A stretch of 64,000 nt of DNA, from positions 1 through 64,000 of the forward strand of contig DJRF01000010.1 of assembly GCA_002437725.1 (NCBI GenBank), in the 5' to 3' direction. Origin of the DNA: Treponema sp. UBA6367. Lineage in GTDB: Bacteria > Spirochaetota > Spirochaetia > Treponematales > Treponemataceae. Each line of letters starts with the position of its first letter. The first letter of the stretch is position 1. Shown in pieces: positions 17,850 through 25,117 of the stretch. The notes under the pieces were generated by a model. The model made no database searches. It was not told the DNA's origin and saw nothing but the letters and a program-made list of their open reading frames with translations. The translations under genes and the position numbers were made by a program.

Positions 17850-18974
17850 ATGGAAAGCGCTAAAAAATTAGTTCTAAACAAACTTCCTTCTCCTACTTGG
17901 AGCTGGCTAAAAATGAACAGCGTTCAGGTTGATTTTCCAAGAGATTTTGAAAAAGCAGAAAAAATAGAAAAGTTAATAGATGAAACTTGTGTTTCGCACT
18001 TGGAAGAAGGAATTGATTTTAAAAGTGGAAAAGTAATTAATTCTGATGAGTATGATTTTGCTCACAAAATTAGTTCTGCTTGTGGCGAAGATTTTTCTTC
18101 TATTATAGAAAAAGTTTGTTCAGAATATTCAGCAACTTTTACCGTAACAGGGAAACACAAAAAGCCAATTGTAGTTTCTATTGAATATTTAGATGATGAA
18201 CACGATGCTTGCTTGCAAACTATTGTGGCAAAGGAAAACTCAGAATCTTCATTTATATTTTTTGTTAATTCATTGGATGAAGATGAAGGTTCCTGCATTA
18301 TAAAAACTAAGGTTTTTGCTGAAAAGAATGCAAAAGTTCACATATTTTGCGCTCAAATTTTAGGCAGCGGTTACGTCCTTGTATACGATAAAAGCTGTAT
18401 ATGCGCAGAAGGCGCAGAAGTTACTTTTTCTCAAATCCATTTAGGTGCAAAAGATGTTTATTCTGGTTTGCACTGCGTTTTGGAAGGCGACAATTCTTCT
18501 TTTCGTTCTGATTTTGCATACTTTTGCGGAAAAAATCAGCATTTGGACATAAATCATGTAGTTCCTCAGTTTGGAAAAAAAACTGAATGTAGAATGTATG
18601 TGAATGGAACGTTGGCAGACAATGCCCAGAAGACTTACCGCGGAACAATTGACTTTAAAAACGGCTGCGCTGGTGCTTTTGGAGATGAGCAGGAACAGGT
18701 TTTGCTTTTGAGTCCGGAAGTAAAAAACAATTCAATTCCTGTTATACTTTGCGATGAAGAAGACGTTGAAGGTGAGCACGGCGCTTCTATTGGCCGGCTA
18801 GGCGAAGATGTTCTTTTTTATATGCAGAGCAGGGGAATTTCAAAAGATGCTGCAGAAAAACTTATTGCAAAGTCAAAAATTCAGGTTTTACTTAACAAAA
18901 TAGAAGATTCTTCTGTTTATGAAGCCGTTGAACAAAAAATGAATCGGATTTTTAACGAAAATCCTGGGTTGTAA
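17850..18974 (+). CDS. sufD: Fe–S cluster assembly protein SufD
   Basis: This 374-residue SufB paralogue pairs with SufB in the SufBC2D complex. The C-terminal half has the SufD/SufB beta-helix features MYVNGTLADNAQKTYRGTIDF, EVKNNSIPVILCDEEDVEGEHGASIGRLGEDVLFYMQSRGIS in broken form, and the conserved EGEHGASIG core. AAGGGGG at 17834–17840 provides a ribosome-binding site. Sequence in the N-terminal third is divergent, as is usual in SufD. Confidence 0.93.
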   Translation: MESAKKLVLNKLPSPTWSWLKMNSVQVDFPRDFEKAEKIEKLIDETCVSHLEEGIDFKSGKVINSDEYDFAHKISSACGEDFSSIIEKVCSEYSATFTVTGKHKKPIVVSIEYLDDEHDACLQTIVAKENSESSFIFFVNSLDEDEGSCIIKTKVFAEKNAKVHIFCAQILGSGYVLVYDKSCICAEGAEVTFSQIHLGAKDVYSGLHCVLEGDNSSFRSDFAYFCGKNQHLDINHVVPQFGKKTECRMYVNGTLADNAQKTYRGTIDFKNGCAGAFGDEQEQVLLLSPEVKNNSIPVILCDEEDVEGEHGASIGRLGEDVLFYMQSRGISKDAAEKLIAKSKIQVLLNKIEDSSVYEAVEQKMNRIFNENPGL

Positions 18975-18977
18975 AAT

Positions 18978-20198
18978 ATGAATAGTTTATACAAAAAAGA
19001 TTTTCCAATATTTTCTGCAAAAGAAAATAAAAATTTAGTTTATTTTGACAATGCTGCTACAACGCAAAGACCAAAGTGCGTAATTGAAGCTGTTGAACGT
19101 TTTTACGAACATAATAATGCAAATCCTCTTAGAGGTTTGTATTCCCTTAGCGGGCGTGCTACTGAAGATTATGAAAACGCGCGGCATACTGTCGCAAAAT
19201 TTATAAATGCAAACGACTGCGAAATTGTTTTTACCAGAAATGCTTCTGAGTCGTTAAATCTTGTAGCATATACCTGGGGATTAGATAATATAAAAAAAGA
19301 TGATGAAATTGTTCTTTCTATAATGGAGCATCATTCAAACATCTTGCCGTGGCAGATGCTTTGCCAGAAAAAAGGCGCTCGCCTGGTTTTTATGGAATGT
19401 AACAAAGAAACTGGCGAACTTCCAGAATCTGAATTTAATAAGATTAATGAACGCACTAAGTTAGTTGCCATAACTCAGGTTAGCAATGTTTTAGGCGTTG
19501 CAAATCCTGTAAAAGAGATTGCTAAAAAGGCTCATTCTGTTGGAGCTGTTTGCGTTGTGGACGGCGCGCAGTCTACGCCCCATATAAAAGTCGATGTTCA
19601 GGATATTGATGCAGATTTTTTTGCTTTTAGCGGACACAAGCTTTGCGGACCGATGGGAATCGGCGTTTTGTACGGAAAAAAGCGCTTGCTCGAAAATATG
19701 AGTCCATTTATGCGTGGCGGCGAAATGATAGAATATGTTACCCGAGAAAGCGCTACTTGGGCAGAACTGCCTCATAAATTTGAAGCTGGAACGGTTAATG
19801 CTTCTGGAGCAGTGGGTCTTGCTGCTGCGATAGATTATGTTAGCTCAATCGGTTTAAAAAAAATTGCTGAGCACGACAAGAATCTTTCTTCAATTCTTAT
19901 GAGTAAAATGCAAGCTGTTCCTCATATAAAAATTTATGGCAGCCCAAATCCAGAAAAGCATTGCGGAATAATTACTTTTACAATTGATGGCGTTCATCCG
20001 CACGATATTGCTTCCGTATTAGACACAGAATCAATTGCAATTAGGGCAGGGCATCACTGCGCGCAGCCTCTTGGTGAATATTTAAAAGTTCCTGCAACTG
20101 CCAGGGCTAGTTTGTATTTTTACAATGATGAACAAGATATTGAACTTTTTATAAACGCTTTATCAAAAGTGCGTTCCTGGATGGGTTATAAAGATTAG
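18978..20198 (+). CDS. sufS: Cysteine desulfurase SufS
   Basis: SufS is the PLP-dependent enzyme that takes sulfur from cysteine for cluster assembly. The 406-residue protein has YFDNAATTQRP at the start, the histidine region MEHHSNILPWQ, the PLP-lysine motif FFAFSGHKLCGPMGIG, and the active-site cysteine in IRAGHHCAQPL. These place it in the group II (SufS-type) desulfurases. It follows sufD by 3 nt and precedes sufU, its likely sulfur acceptor. Confidence 0.96.
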   Translation: MNSLYKKDFPIFSAKENKNLVYFDNAATTQRPKCVIEAVERFYEHNNANPLRGLYSLSGRATEDYENARHTVAKFINANDCEIVFTRNASESLNLVAYTWGLDNIKKDDEIVLSIMEHHSNILPWQMLCQKKGARLVFMECNKETGELPESEFNKINERTKLVAITQVSNVLGVANPVKEIAKKAHSVGAVCVVDGAQSTPHIKVDVQDIDADFFAFSGHKLCGPMGIGVLYGKKRLLENMSPFMRGGEMIEYVTRESATWAELPHKFEAGTVNASGAVGLAAAIDYVSSIGLKKIAEHDKNLSSILMSKMQAVPHIKIYGSPNPEKHCGIITFTIDGVHPHDIASVLDTESIAIRAGHHCAQPLGEYLKVPATARASLYFYNDEQDIELFINALSKVRSWMGYKD

Positions 20199-20223
20199 TT
20201 TGAACTTAGGAGTTTTGTAATTT

Positions 20224-20694
20224 ATGGACACAAAAGAATTGTACAGAGAAATTTTGAATGAACACAATTTAAATCCTTCTCATAAAAAAGAGCTAAAAGA
20301 TGCAAATCTTTCGCTAAATGGCGTAAATCCAAGTTGCGGCGACAATATAACCTTAAACTTAAAAGTTGTTGATGACGTTATAGTAGACGGTTCATTTACA
20401 GGAAGCGGTTGCGCTGTAAGCCAGGCTAGTTGCGATATGATGCTGGATTTGATAATCGGAAAATCAAAAGAAGAAGCTGAGCACCTTGATAAAATTTTTA
20501 TGGGAATGATAAAAGGTGAGGCTTCACAAGAACAAATAGAAGAACTTGATGAAGCGGCTTCTTTAAGCGATATTTCTAAAATGCCGGCTCGCGTAAAGTG
20601 TGCGGTTTTAGGTTGGCGGACTATGAAAGAAATGTTCGAATCTGGCGCAAATTGTTCGACTTGCAGCAATCCTAATTGCTGCGGGGTTGATTAA
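20224..20694 (+). CDS. sufU: Fe–S/sulfur-transfer protein SufU
   Basis: SufU accepts sulfur from SufS; the zinc-bound form is an activator. This 156-residue protein has the three conserved cysteine regions: NPSCGDNITL, GSGCAVSQASCDMM and the KCAVLGW region. It also has an unusual cysteine-rich tail (CSTCSNPNCCGVD). That tail, with five cysteines in the last twelve residues, is longer than I expect for the family. AGGAG at 20208–20212 lies 11 nt before the ATG. It is the last gene of the suf operon and converges with the HD-GYP gene. Confidence 0.92.
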   Translation: MDTKELYREILNEHNLNPSHKKELKDANLSLNGVNPSCGDNITLNLKVVDDVIVDGSFTGSGCAVSQASCDMMLDLIIGKSKEEAEHLDKIFMGMIKGEASQEQIEELDEAASLSDISKMPARVKCAVLGWRTMKEMFESGANCSTCSNPNCCGVD

Positions 20695-20707
20695 GTTTCA
20701 AATCCTT

Positions 20708-21949
20708 TTAATCCTTTAAGGAATTCATTACTTCTTCGACAGGTTTTCTTAAAGCCAAAAATAGTTCTGCCAAAATAGGATCAAAATGCGAGCCCGAAGA
20801 TTCTGAAATTATTTTAAAAGCTTCTTCCGGCGACATAGGAAGTTTGTAGCATCTCGGTGAAACTAAAGCGTCGTATACATCGGCTATAGCCATAATCCTT
20901 GCGCTAAGAGGAATGTCTTCTCCTTTTTTGTGGTAAGGGTAGCCAGAGCCGTCCCATTTTTCATGGTGAAATGTTGCTACATCAGATGCAATGTTCACAT
21001 ATTCAGGCTCTTCGTTTTCGCCAAGTACTTCGTGAACAATTCTACCGCCTTCCGTTGTGTGTCTTTTTATTTCTTCAAATTCTTCCGAAGTAAGTTTTCC
21101 AGGTTTTTTTAGGATAGAATCTGGAATTACAATTTTTCCAATATCATGCATAGGAGCAGCTTTTTCTAGCAAATTTATAAAGTTGTCTGTTAAAATATTC
21201 TTATAAAAACCTTCTTTTTGCGCCTTTTTTGCAATAAGCTCAACATAAGCGCTAGTTCTTCTGACGTGTTCGCCTGTGTCAAAATCGCGGTTTTCCACAA
21301 GGTTCGAAAGGCTTATAATCGTGTTGTTTTGTATTTCAATAATTTTTTTATTTTGCTTTTGAAGTTTTTCCGCTTGGCTAGTAATTTCGTGTTCTTGCGT
21401 CTGTTCAATTTTATGTACAACCAAGGTGAAAATAAAAATCATTGCAAGAATTAAAAATGTGCTAAGCCCTGTGTTTATGCAACGAATTATAAAATGCATA
21501 AGCTGTGAAATTTCGTACTTTGGTTCAATTTGATTGCAAAAAAATTCTATTATGATAAAAGTTGAAGTTGTTAAAAATGAAATAAACGCATACTTTTTCA
21601 TGTTTTTATTAAAAATAAGAAACGGAACAATTCCTATTAAAAGTATAAAAAAATGAAAATTAGTTTCTGCCCCTAAAAAATAGTCTGCAAAAATTTGGTG
21701 GAGCAGAACTTCTGAAAAACATAGAAAAAAAGGCTCGTGGATTCTATTTTTTTTGTTTATTAGCAATAGAGAGGTAAAAAATACAACTATGCTCGCAATA
21801 TTAAAATAGAACATAGGATATACTTTTAGTTTAAAAAATATAAATAAAAATATTATGTGATAAGCAAATCCTGCTGAACATATCATATTAGCAACAAATT
21901 TAGCTCTTTGTTCTGGAGAAATAGAAACAAAAGTTTTTAAAGATTTCAT
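20708..21949 (-). CDS. Membrane HD-GYP cyclic-di-GMP phosphodiesterase
   Basis: This 413-residue protein has about 180 N-terminal residues with five or six hydrophobic segments, then a short coiled-coil linker (QAEKLQKQNKKIIEIQ), then an HD-GYP domain. The catalytic features are GEHVRRTSAYVELIA, the HD pair in APMHDIGKIVIPD, KRHTTEGGRIV, and FHHEKWDGSGYP. HD-GYP enzymes degrade cyclic di-GMP; the membrane part probably senses a signal, but its ligand is unknown. AGGTGA lies 7 nt before the ATG on the minus strand. The gene stands alone between the suf operon and a divergent operon. Confidence 0.9.
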   Translation of the reverse strand: MKSLKTFVSISPEQRAKFVANMICSAGFAYHIIFLFIFFKLKVYPMFYFNIASIVVFFTSLLLINKKNRIHEPFFLCFSEVLLHQIFADYFLGAETNFHFFILLIGIVPFLIFNKNMKKYAFISFLTTSTFIIIEFFCNQIEPKYEISQLMHFIIRCINTGLSTFLILAMIFIFTLVVHKIEQTQEHEITSQAEKLQKQNKKIIEIQNNTIISLSNLVENRDFDTGEHVRRTSAYVELIAKKAQKEGFYKNILTDNFINLLEKAAPMHDIGKIVIPDSILKKPGKLTSEEFEEIKRHTTEGGRIVHEVLGENEEPEYVNIASDVATFHHEKWDGSGYPYHKKGEDIPLSARIMAIADVYDALVSPRCYKLPMSPEEAFKIISESSGSHFDPILAELFLALRKPVEEVMNSLKD

Positions 21950-22318
21950 TTTTATGTCACCTATTCTAAAAAATAAGTTTTAAACAACTTTCTTCATATT
22001 ATAACACCTTTTTTTCATACTGTAAAAAAAATATTAGCTAGAAATTCGAGATTTTAAAATCTTTTGTTTTAAATGTGTTCGTCGTGTTTCAATTCGTTAT
22101 ATTGCATTACATTACATAAAAGTGATAAAATATAGCGGTTTCGCAGAGGCCGTTTTATAGCGTTCTGTGATAATGTTATATTAAAAAGAAATCTAAAAGT
22201 ATAAATCGTGGTTGCTTTTATTAAAACGGTCACAATAATAGCCATGCCGCTCAATTAAATGAGTTCAATTGGCGCTATGAATACTTATTAGATAATCTTT
22301 ATTTTATGGGAGTATAGA
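21950..22318. promoter_or_regulatory. Intergenic region upstream of the Fe–S scaffold/GGGtGRT operon
   Basis: I see no convincing gene in this 369-nt AT-rich stretch between divergent genes. The likely promoter of the rightward operon is TTGGCG (22269–22274), a 16-nt spacer and GATAAT (22291–22296). A GGGAG ribosome-binding site follows at 22308–22312. A doubled TATAGCG (about 22132 and 22156) and imperfect hairpins lie around 22120–22165 with no assigned role. Confidence 0.45.
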
Positions 22319-23020
22319 ATGATCTACACTGCAGAAGTAGAACACATGTGTCCTTTGGCAAAAGGCGCATATCATGGACCGGCTCCTATTCCGGAAGAAG
22401 GAAAATGGGTTCAGGTTAAGGAAATTAAGGATGTTTCTGGATTTACACACGGTGTCGGCTGGTGTGCTCCGCAGCAGGGAGCTTGCAAACTTTCTTTGAA
22501 TATCAAAGATGGTATTATTGAAGAGGCTTTGGTTGAAACAATCGGCTGTTCTGGTATGACTCACTCAGCTGCTATGGCTTCTGAAATTCTTATCGGAAAA
22601 ACATTGCTTGAAGCCTTGAACACTGACCTTGTTTGCGATGCTATCAACACAGCTATGCGCGAACTCTTTATGCAGATTGTTTACGGTCGTTCTCAGTCTG
22701 CTTATTCTAAGAACGGTCTTAAAGTTGGCGCTTCTTTGGAAGACCTTGGAAAGAATCTCCGTTCTCAGGTTGGAACTATGTTTGCAACACGCAAGACTGG
22801 TCCTCGCTACCTTGAGATGACAGAAGGTTATGTTGAAACAATGGCTGTTGACAAGGACAACCAGGTTATTGGTTACAACTGCATTAACTTTGGTAAATTG
22901 ATGGATGCTCTTAAGGCTGGAAAACCTGCTAACGAAGCTATTGAAGGCGCACGCACTCATTACGGCCGTGTGACAGAAGATCAGGGCATGGTTAAGCTCA
23001 TTGACCCACGCAAGAACTAA
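22319..23020 (+). CDS. NifU-like iron–sulfur scaffold-type protein, partner of the GGGtGRT protein
   Basis: This 233-residue protein has cysteines in a NifU/IscU-like layout: GVGWCAPQQGACKLSLNIKDG, then ETIGCSGMTHSAAMASEILIG. Relatives are usually annotated as iron–sulfur assembly scaffold proteins. The actual substrate or client is unknown. The C-terminal half (YGRSQSAYSKNGLKVGASL onward) is specific to this group. Codon use is that of a strongly expressed gene. It lies 25 nt before the GGGtGRT gene, and the two occur side by side in many anaerobes as I recall. The gene begins with ATG after GGGAG. Confidence 0.75.
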   Translation: MIYTAEVEHMCPLAKGAYHGPAPIPEEGKWVQVKEIKDVSGFTHGVGWCAPQQGACKLSLNIKDGIIEEALVETIGCSGMTHSAAMASEILIGKTLLEALNTDLVCDAINTAMRELFMQIVYGRSQSAYSKNGLKVGASLEDLGKNLRSQVGTMFATRKTGPRYLEMTEGYVETMAVDKDNQVIGYNCINFGKLMDALKAGKPANEAIEGARTHYGRVTEDQGMVKLIDPRKN

Positions 23021-23045
23021 TTGTAGGAACGGAGGAATATAGAAT

Positions 23046-24083
23046 ATGTCATTGTTTGAAGATTTTGAAGGCCGTATCCCACAGGTAAACAAGGCTCTTA
23101 AAGAATATGGTTTTTCTGAAGGCGAAAAAGGACTTCAGGAAGCTCGTGACCTTTGCAAGGCTCGCGGATTTGACCCTTATGAAATTTGTCAGTCTACACA
23201 GCAGATTTGTTTTGAAGATGCAAAATGGGCTTACGTTTTGGGTTCTGCAATTGCAATTAAAGAAGCTGAAAAAACTGGCGACAAGACTGGTTCTACAGCT
23301 GCTGCAAATATCGGTAAGGGACTTCAGGCTTTCTGTCTGCCAGGTTCTGTAGCTGATGACCGAAAGGTTGGGCTTGGACACGGAAACTTGGGTGCCCGCC
23401 TTCTTTCTGAAGAAACACAGTGCTTTGCTTTCTTGGCAGGACACGAATCTTTTGCTGCTGCTGAAGGTGCTATTAAAATCGCTGCAAACGCAAACAAAGT
23501 TCGCAAGAACAAGCTCCGCGTTATCTTGAACGGTCTTGGAAAAGACGCTGCCCAGATTATCAGCCGCATCAATGGTTTTACTTATGTTCAGACTAAGTTT
23601 GACTACTTCAATGGAGAAGGAACAGACAAGGCTCTTAAAGTTGTAAAGGAAATCCCATACGGAAACAATCCTGAACGTCTTATCGTAAAATGCTACGGTG
23701 CTGATGATGTCCGCGAAGGTGTTGCAATCATGTGGCACGAAGATGTTGATGTTTCTATTACAGGAAACTCTACAAACCCAACACGTTTCCAGCATCCAGT
23801 TGCAGGTACTTACAAGAAGGAGCGCTTGCTTGCAGGCAAAAAATACTTCTCTGTAGCTAGTGGCGGCGGAACAGGACGTACTTTGCACCCGGATAACATG
23901 GCTGCAGGTCCAGCTTCTTACGGATTTACAGATACTTTGGGCCGCATGCACTCAGACGCTCAGTTCGCAGGTTCTTCTTCAGTTCCAGCTCACGTTGAGA
24001 TGATGGGCTTCATGGGAATGGGCAACAACCCAATGGTCGGCTGCACAGTAGCTTGCGCCGTAGCCGTTGCCGGAAGCTTCTAG
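23046..24083 (+). CDS. GGGtGRT-family protein
   Basis: This 345-residue protein contains the family signature SGGGTGRTLHPDN, with GGGTGRT at residues 273–279, and belongs to the Pfam family named GGGtGRT. The biochemical role is not established to my knowledge. Pairing with an iron–sulfur scaffold-like protein suggests a shared anaerobic metal or redox function. No signal peptide or membrane segment is seen; the C-terminal end is small-residue rich (CTVACAVAVAGSF). A strong ribosome-binding site (GGAGG) and regular codon use suggest abundant expression. The last 42 bases of the gene and its stop region are repeated at 24220–24265. Confidence 0.88.
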   Translation: MSLFEDFEGRIPQVNKALKEYGFSEGEKGLQEARDLCKARGFDPYEICQSTQQICFEDAKWAYVLGSAIAIKEAEKTGDKTGSTAAANIGKGLQAFCLPGSVADDRKVGLGHGNLGARLLSEETQCFAFLAGHESFAAAEGAIKIAANANKVRKNKLRVILNGLGKDAAQIISRINGFTYVQTKFDYFNGEGTDKALKVVKEIPYGNNPERLIVKCYGADDVREGVAIMWHEDVDVSITGNSTNPTRFQHPVAGTYKKERLLAGKKYFSVASGGGTGRTLHPDNMAAGPASYGFTDTLGRMHSDAQFAGSSSVPAHVEMMGFMGMGNNPMVGCTVACAVAVAGSF

Positions 24084-24265
24084 TTTTTAGGAATAACTGC
24101 ATTAGATTAAAATCATTGCAGCCGGCAACTTTCCACGTTTTTCCGCTTGCGGAAAATGCGAGCATTGCGAGCAAGTGGAAAGTTGAGTTTCATCTGGAGT
24201 GAAAACGACAGATGAATACCTGCACAGTAGCATGCGCCGTAGCTGTTGCCGGAAGCTTCTAGTTT
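24042..24265 (+). repeat. Duplicated 3' end of the GGGtGRT gene flanking a hairpin insert
   Basis: The 46 nt at 24042–24087, which cover the last codons, the TAG and four following bases, recur at 24220–24265 with two differences. The 132 nt between the copies hold an inverted repeat with 11-nt arms CAACTTTCCAC and GTGGAAAGTTG (about 24126–24195) enclosing TTCCGCTTGCGGAA. The arrangement resembles an element inserted with a long flanking duplication. The second copy is not in any complete gene. Confidence 0.8.
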
Positions 24266-24283
24266 AGTTTGTGATTTTATAAA

Positions 24284-24316
24284 AAGGTCTTGTCTTTATG
24301 GCAAGACCTTTTTTTT
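24284..24316 (+). terminator. Rho-independent terminator of the GGGtGRT operon
   Basis: AAGGTCTTG (24284–24292) pairs perfectly with CAAGACCTT (24302–24310), followed by a T run through 24316. It lies after the duplicated gene end. Confidence 0.88.
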
Positions 24317-24452
24317 GCGGCAAGGATAGTAGCCCCGCCGAAGGCGTTCCGGAGCGTAGCGCAGGAATGTAGGCGAAAGCCGGAAGGGCGGATAGCCTGT
24401 TTTTTGGCGGTTTGGCGCAGGCAAACGGACAAAAAGCCGCCCAAGTTTTTAT
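24315..24452. repeat. GC-rich REP-like palindromic region
   Basis: This stretch is much richer in GC than its surroundings. It contains nested short hairpins, such as CCGCC near 24336 facing GGCGG near 24386 with CCGG segments inside, and GGCGG near 24406 facing CCGCC near 24437. GGATAG occurs at both ends of the first part. It resembles a REP-type intergenic repeat; only one copy is in this window. Confidence 0.4.
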
Positions 24453-24500
24453 GGAAAAAATCAAAGAATTGCAATATACTAGTAAGAAATGGAGATTTTT

Positions 24501-24710
24501 ATGACAAGTACAATTGTTGAGCAAAAAATAAAGCAACTGCCTGACTATTATGTAACACTTGTGAATGAATATGTAGATGAGCTTCTGAAAAAGGCAAAGA
24601 AAATTGACTCTTTGAAAGGCTCTTTGGAAAAGTATGCAAATGCAGAACTTAGAAAGCAAGAGGAAGGTGCATGGGAAAAAGTTGCTATGGAGAAACGTCT
24701 TGATGGCTAA
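24501..24710 (+). CDS. Putative antitoxin of a PIN-domain toxin–antitoxin pair
   Basis: This 69-residue protein is highly charged and helical (LPDYYVTLVNEYVDELLKKAKK), and the last third is rich in Lys and Glu. It has the size of small antitoxins, though the DNA-binding fold is not clear. I chose ATG 24501 because GGAG at 24491–24494 precedes it by 6 nt. It overlaps the start of the PIN gene by 8 nt, the usual antitoxin–toxin arrangement. A TATACT at 24475–24480 may be the -10 box. Confidence 0.65.
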   Translation: MTSTIVEQKIKQLPDYYVTLVNEYVDELLKKAKKIDSLKGSLEKYANAELRKQEEGAWEKVAMEKRLDG

Positions 24711-25062
24711 ACTGATAGATGCAAATGTGATTATTCGTTTTTTGTTGAATGATATTCCAGAACAGGCAGATATTGCTTCGAAAGTAATTTACGGTGGTGC
24801 ATATACAAATGAAGTTATCCTTGCAGAAGTTGTTTATGTTTTGGTTGGAGTTTATAAGATTGAAAGAAAACAAGTTTCATCGTTACTACTTTCGCTTTTG
24901 GAATTTATTCATGTTGAAAATCTTGAGGTAATGACTAATTCTTTAAAGTTGTTTGCAGAGTATAAACTTGATTTTGTAGATTGTCTGATTATTTCATACC
25001 ATAATATTTTAAAAGTGGATGTTTTTTCATTTGATAAAAAACTTTTGAACAAATTAAAATAA
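24703..25062 (+). CDS. PIN-domain ribonuclease toxin
   Basis: This 119-residue protein has the acidic residues of PIN nucleases in order: Asp6 in LIDANVIIRFL, Glu in NEVILAEVVYVL, Asp in LDFVDCLIISY, and a final Asp in FSFDKKLL. PIN toxins cleave RNA, and the overlapping upstream gene would encode the neutralising partner. The ATG at 24703 is favoured by GGAGA at 24689–24693; a longer version starting at 24634 would run through the antitoxin in another frame and is unlikely. The pair stands alone between repeat-rich DNA and the amylase gene. Confidence 0.82.
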   Translation: MAKLIDANVIIRFLLNDIPEQADIASKVIYGGAYTNEVILAEVVYVLVGVYKIERKQVSSLLLSLLEFIHVENLEVMTNSLKLFAEYKLDFVDCLIISYHNILKVDVFSFDKKLLNKLK

Positions 25063-25078
25063 TTTTTTACCATATATC

Positions 25079-25117
25079 TATATTTTTGACGGGGGGGGCG
25101 AGAGCCCTTTTCGTAAT
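25079..25117 (+). promoter_or_regulatory. Promoter/leader with G8 tract upstream of the amylase gene
   Basis: A run of eight G (25091–25098) ends 19 nt before the amylase ATG. TATATT at 25079–25084 could be the -10 box, which would place the transcription start at the beginning of the G run. No standard ribosome-binding site is seen between the run and the ATG. Confidence 0.45.

Noticed and set aside
20695..20730. Terminator between sufU and the HD-GYP gene
   Set aside because: There is a short palindrome around CCTTTAAGG but no clear stem with a T run.
22069..22254. Minus-strand open frame of 61 codons
   Set aside because: No ribosome-binding site, composition like the surrounding non-coding DNA, and no recognisable sequence.
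23049..23951. Long minus-strand open frame opposite the GGGtGRT gene
   Set aside because: It is a shadow caused by the biased codon use of the strongly expressed plus-strand gene.
24264..24659. Open frames on both strands in the GC-rich repeat region
   Set aside because: They arise from the REP-like palindromes and overlap the antitoxin gene; the peptides look like translated repeats.
24634..24702. Longer start for the PIN toxin
   Set aside because: It would be read through the antitoxin gene in another frame, and the ATG at 24703 has a ribosome-binding site and starts at the PIN core.
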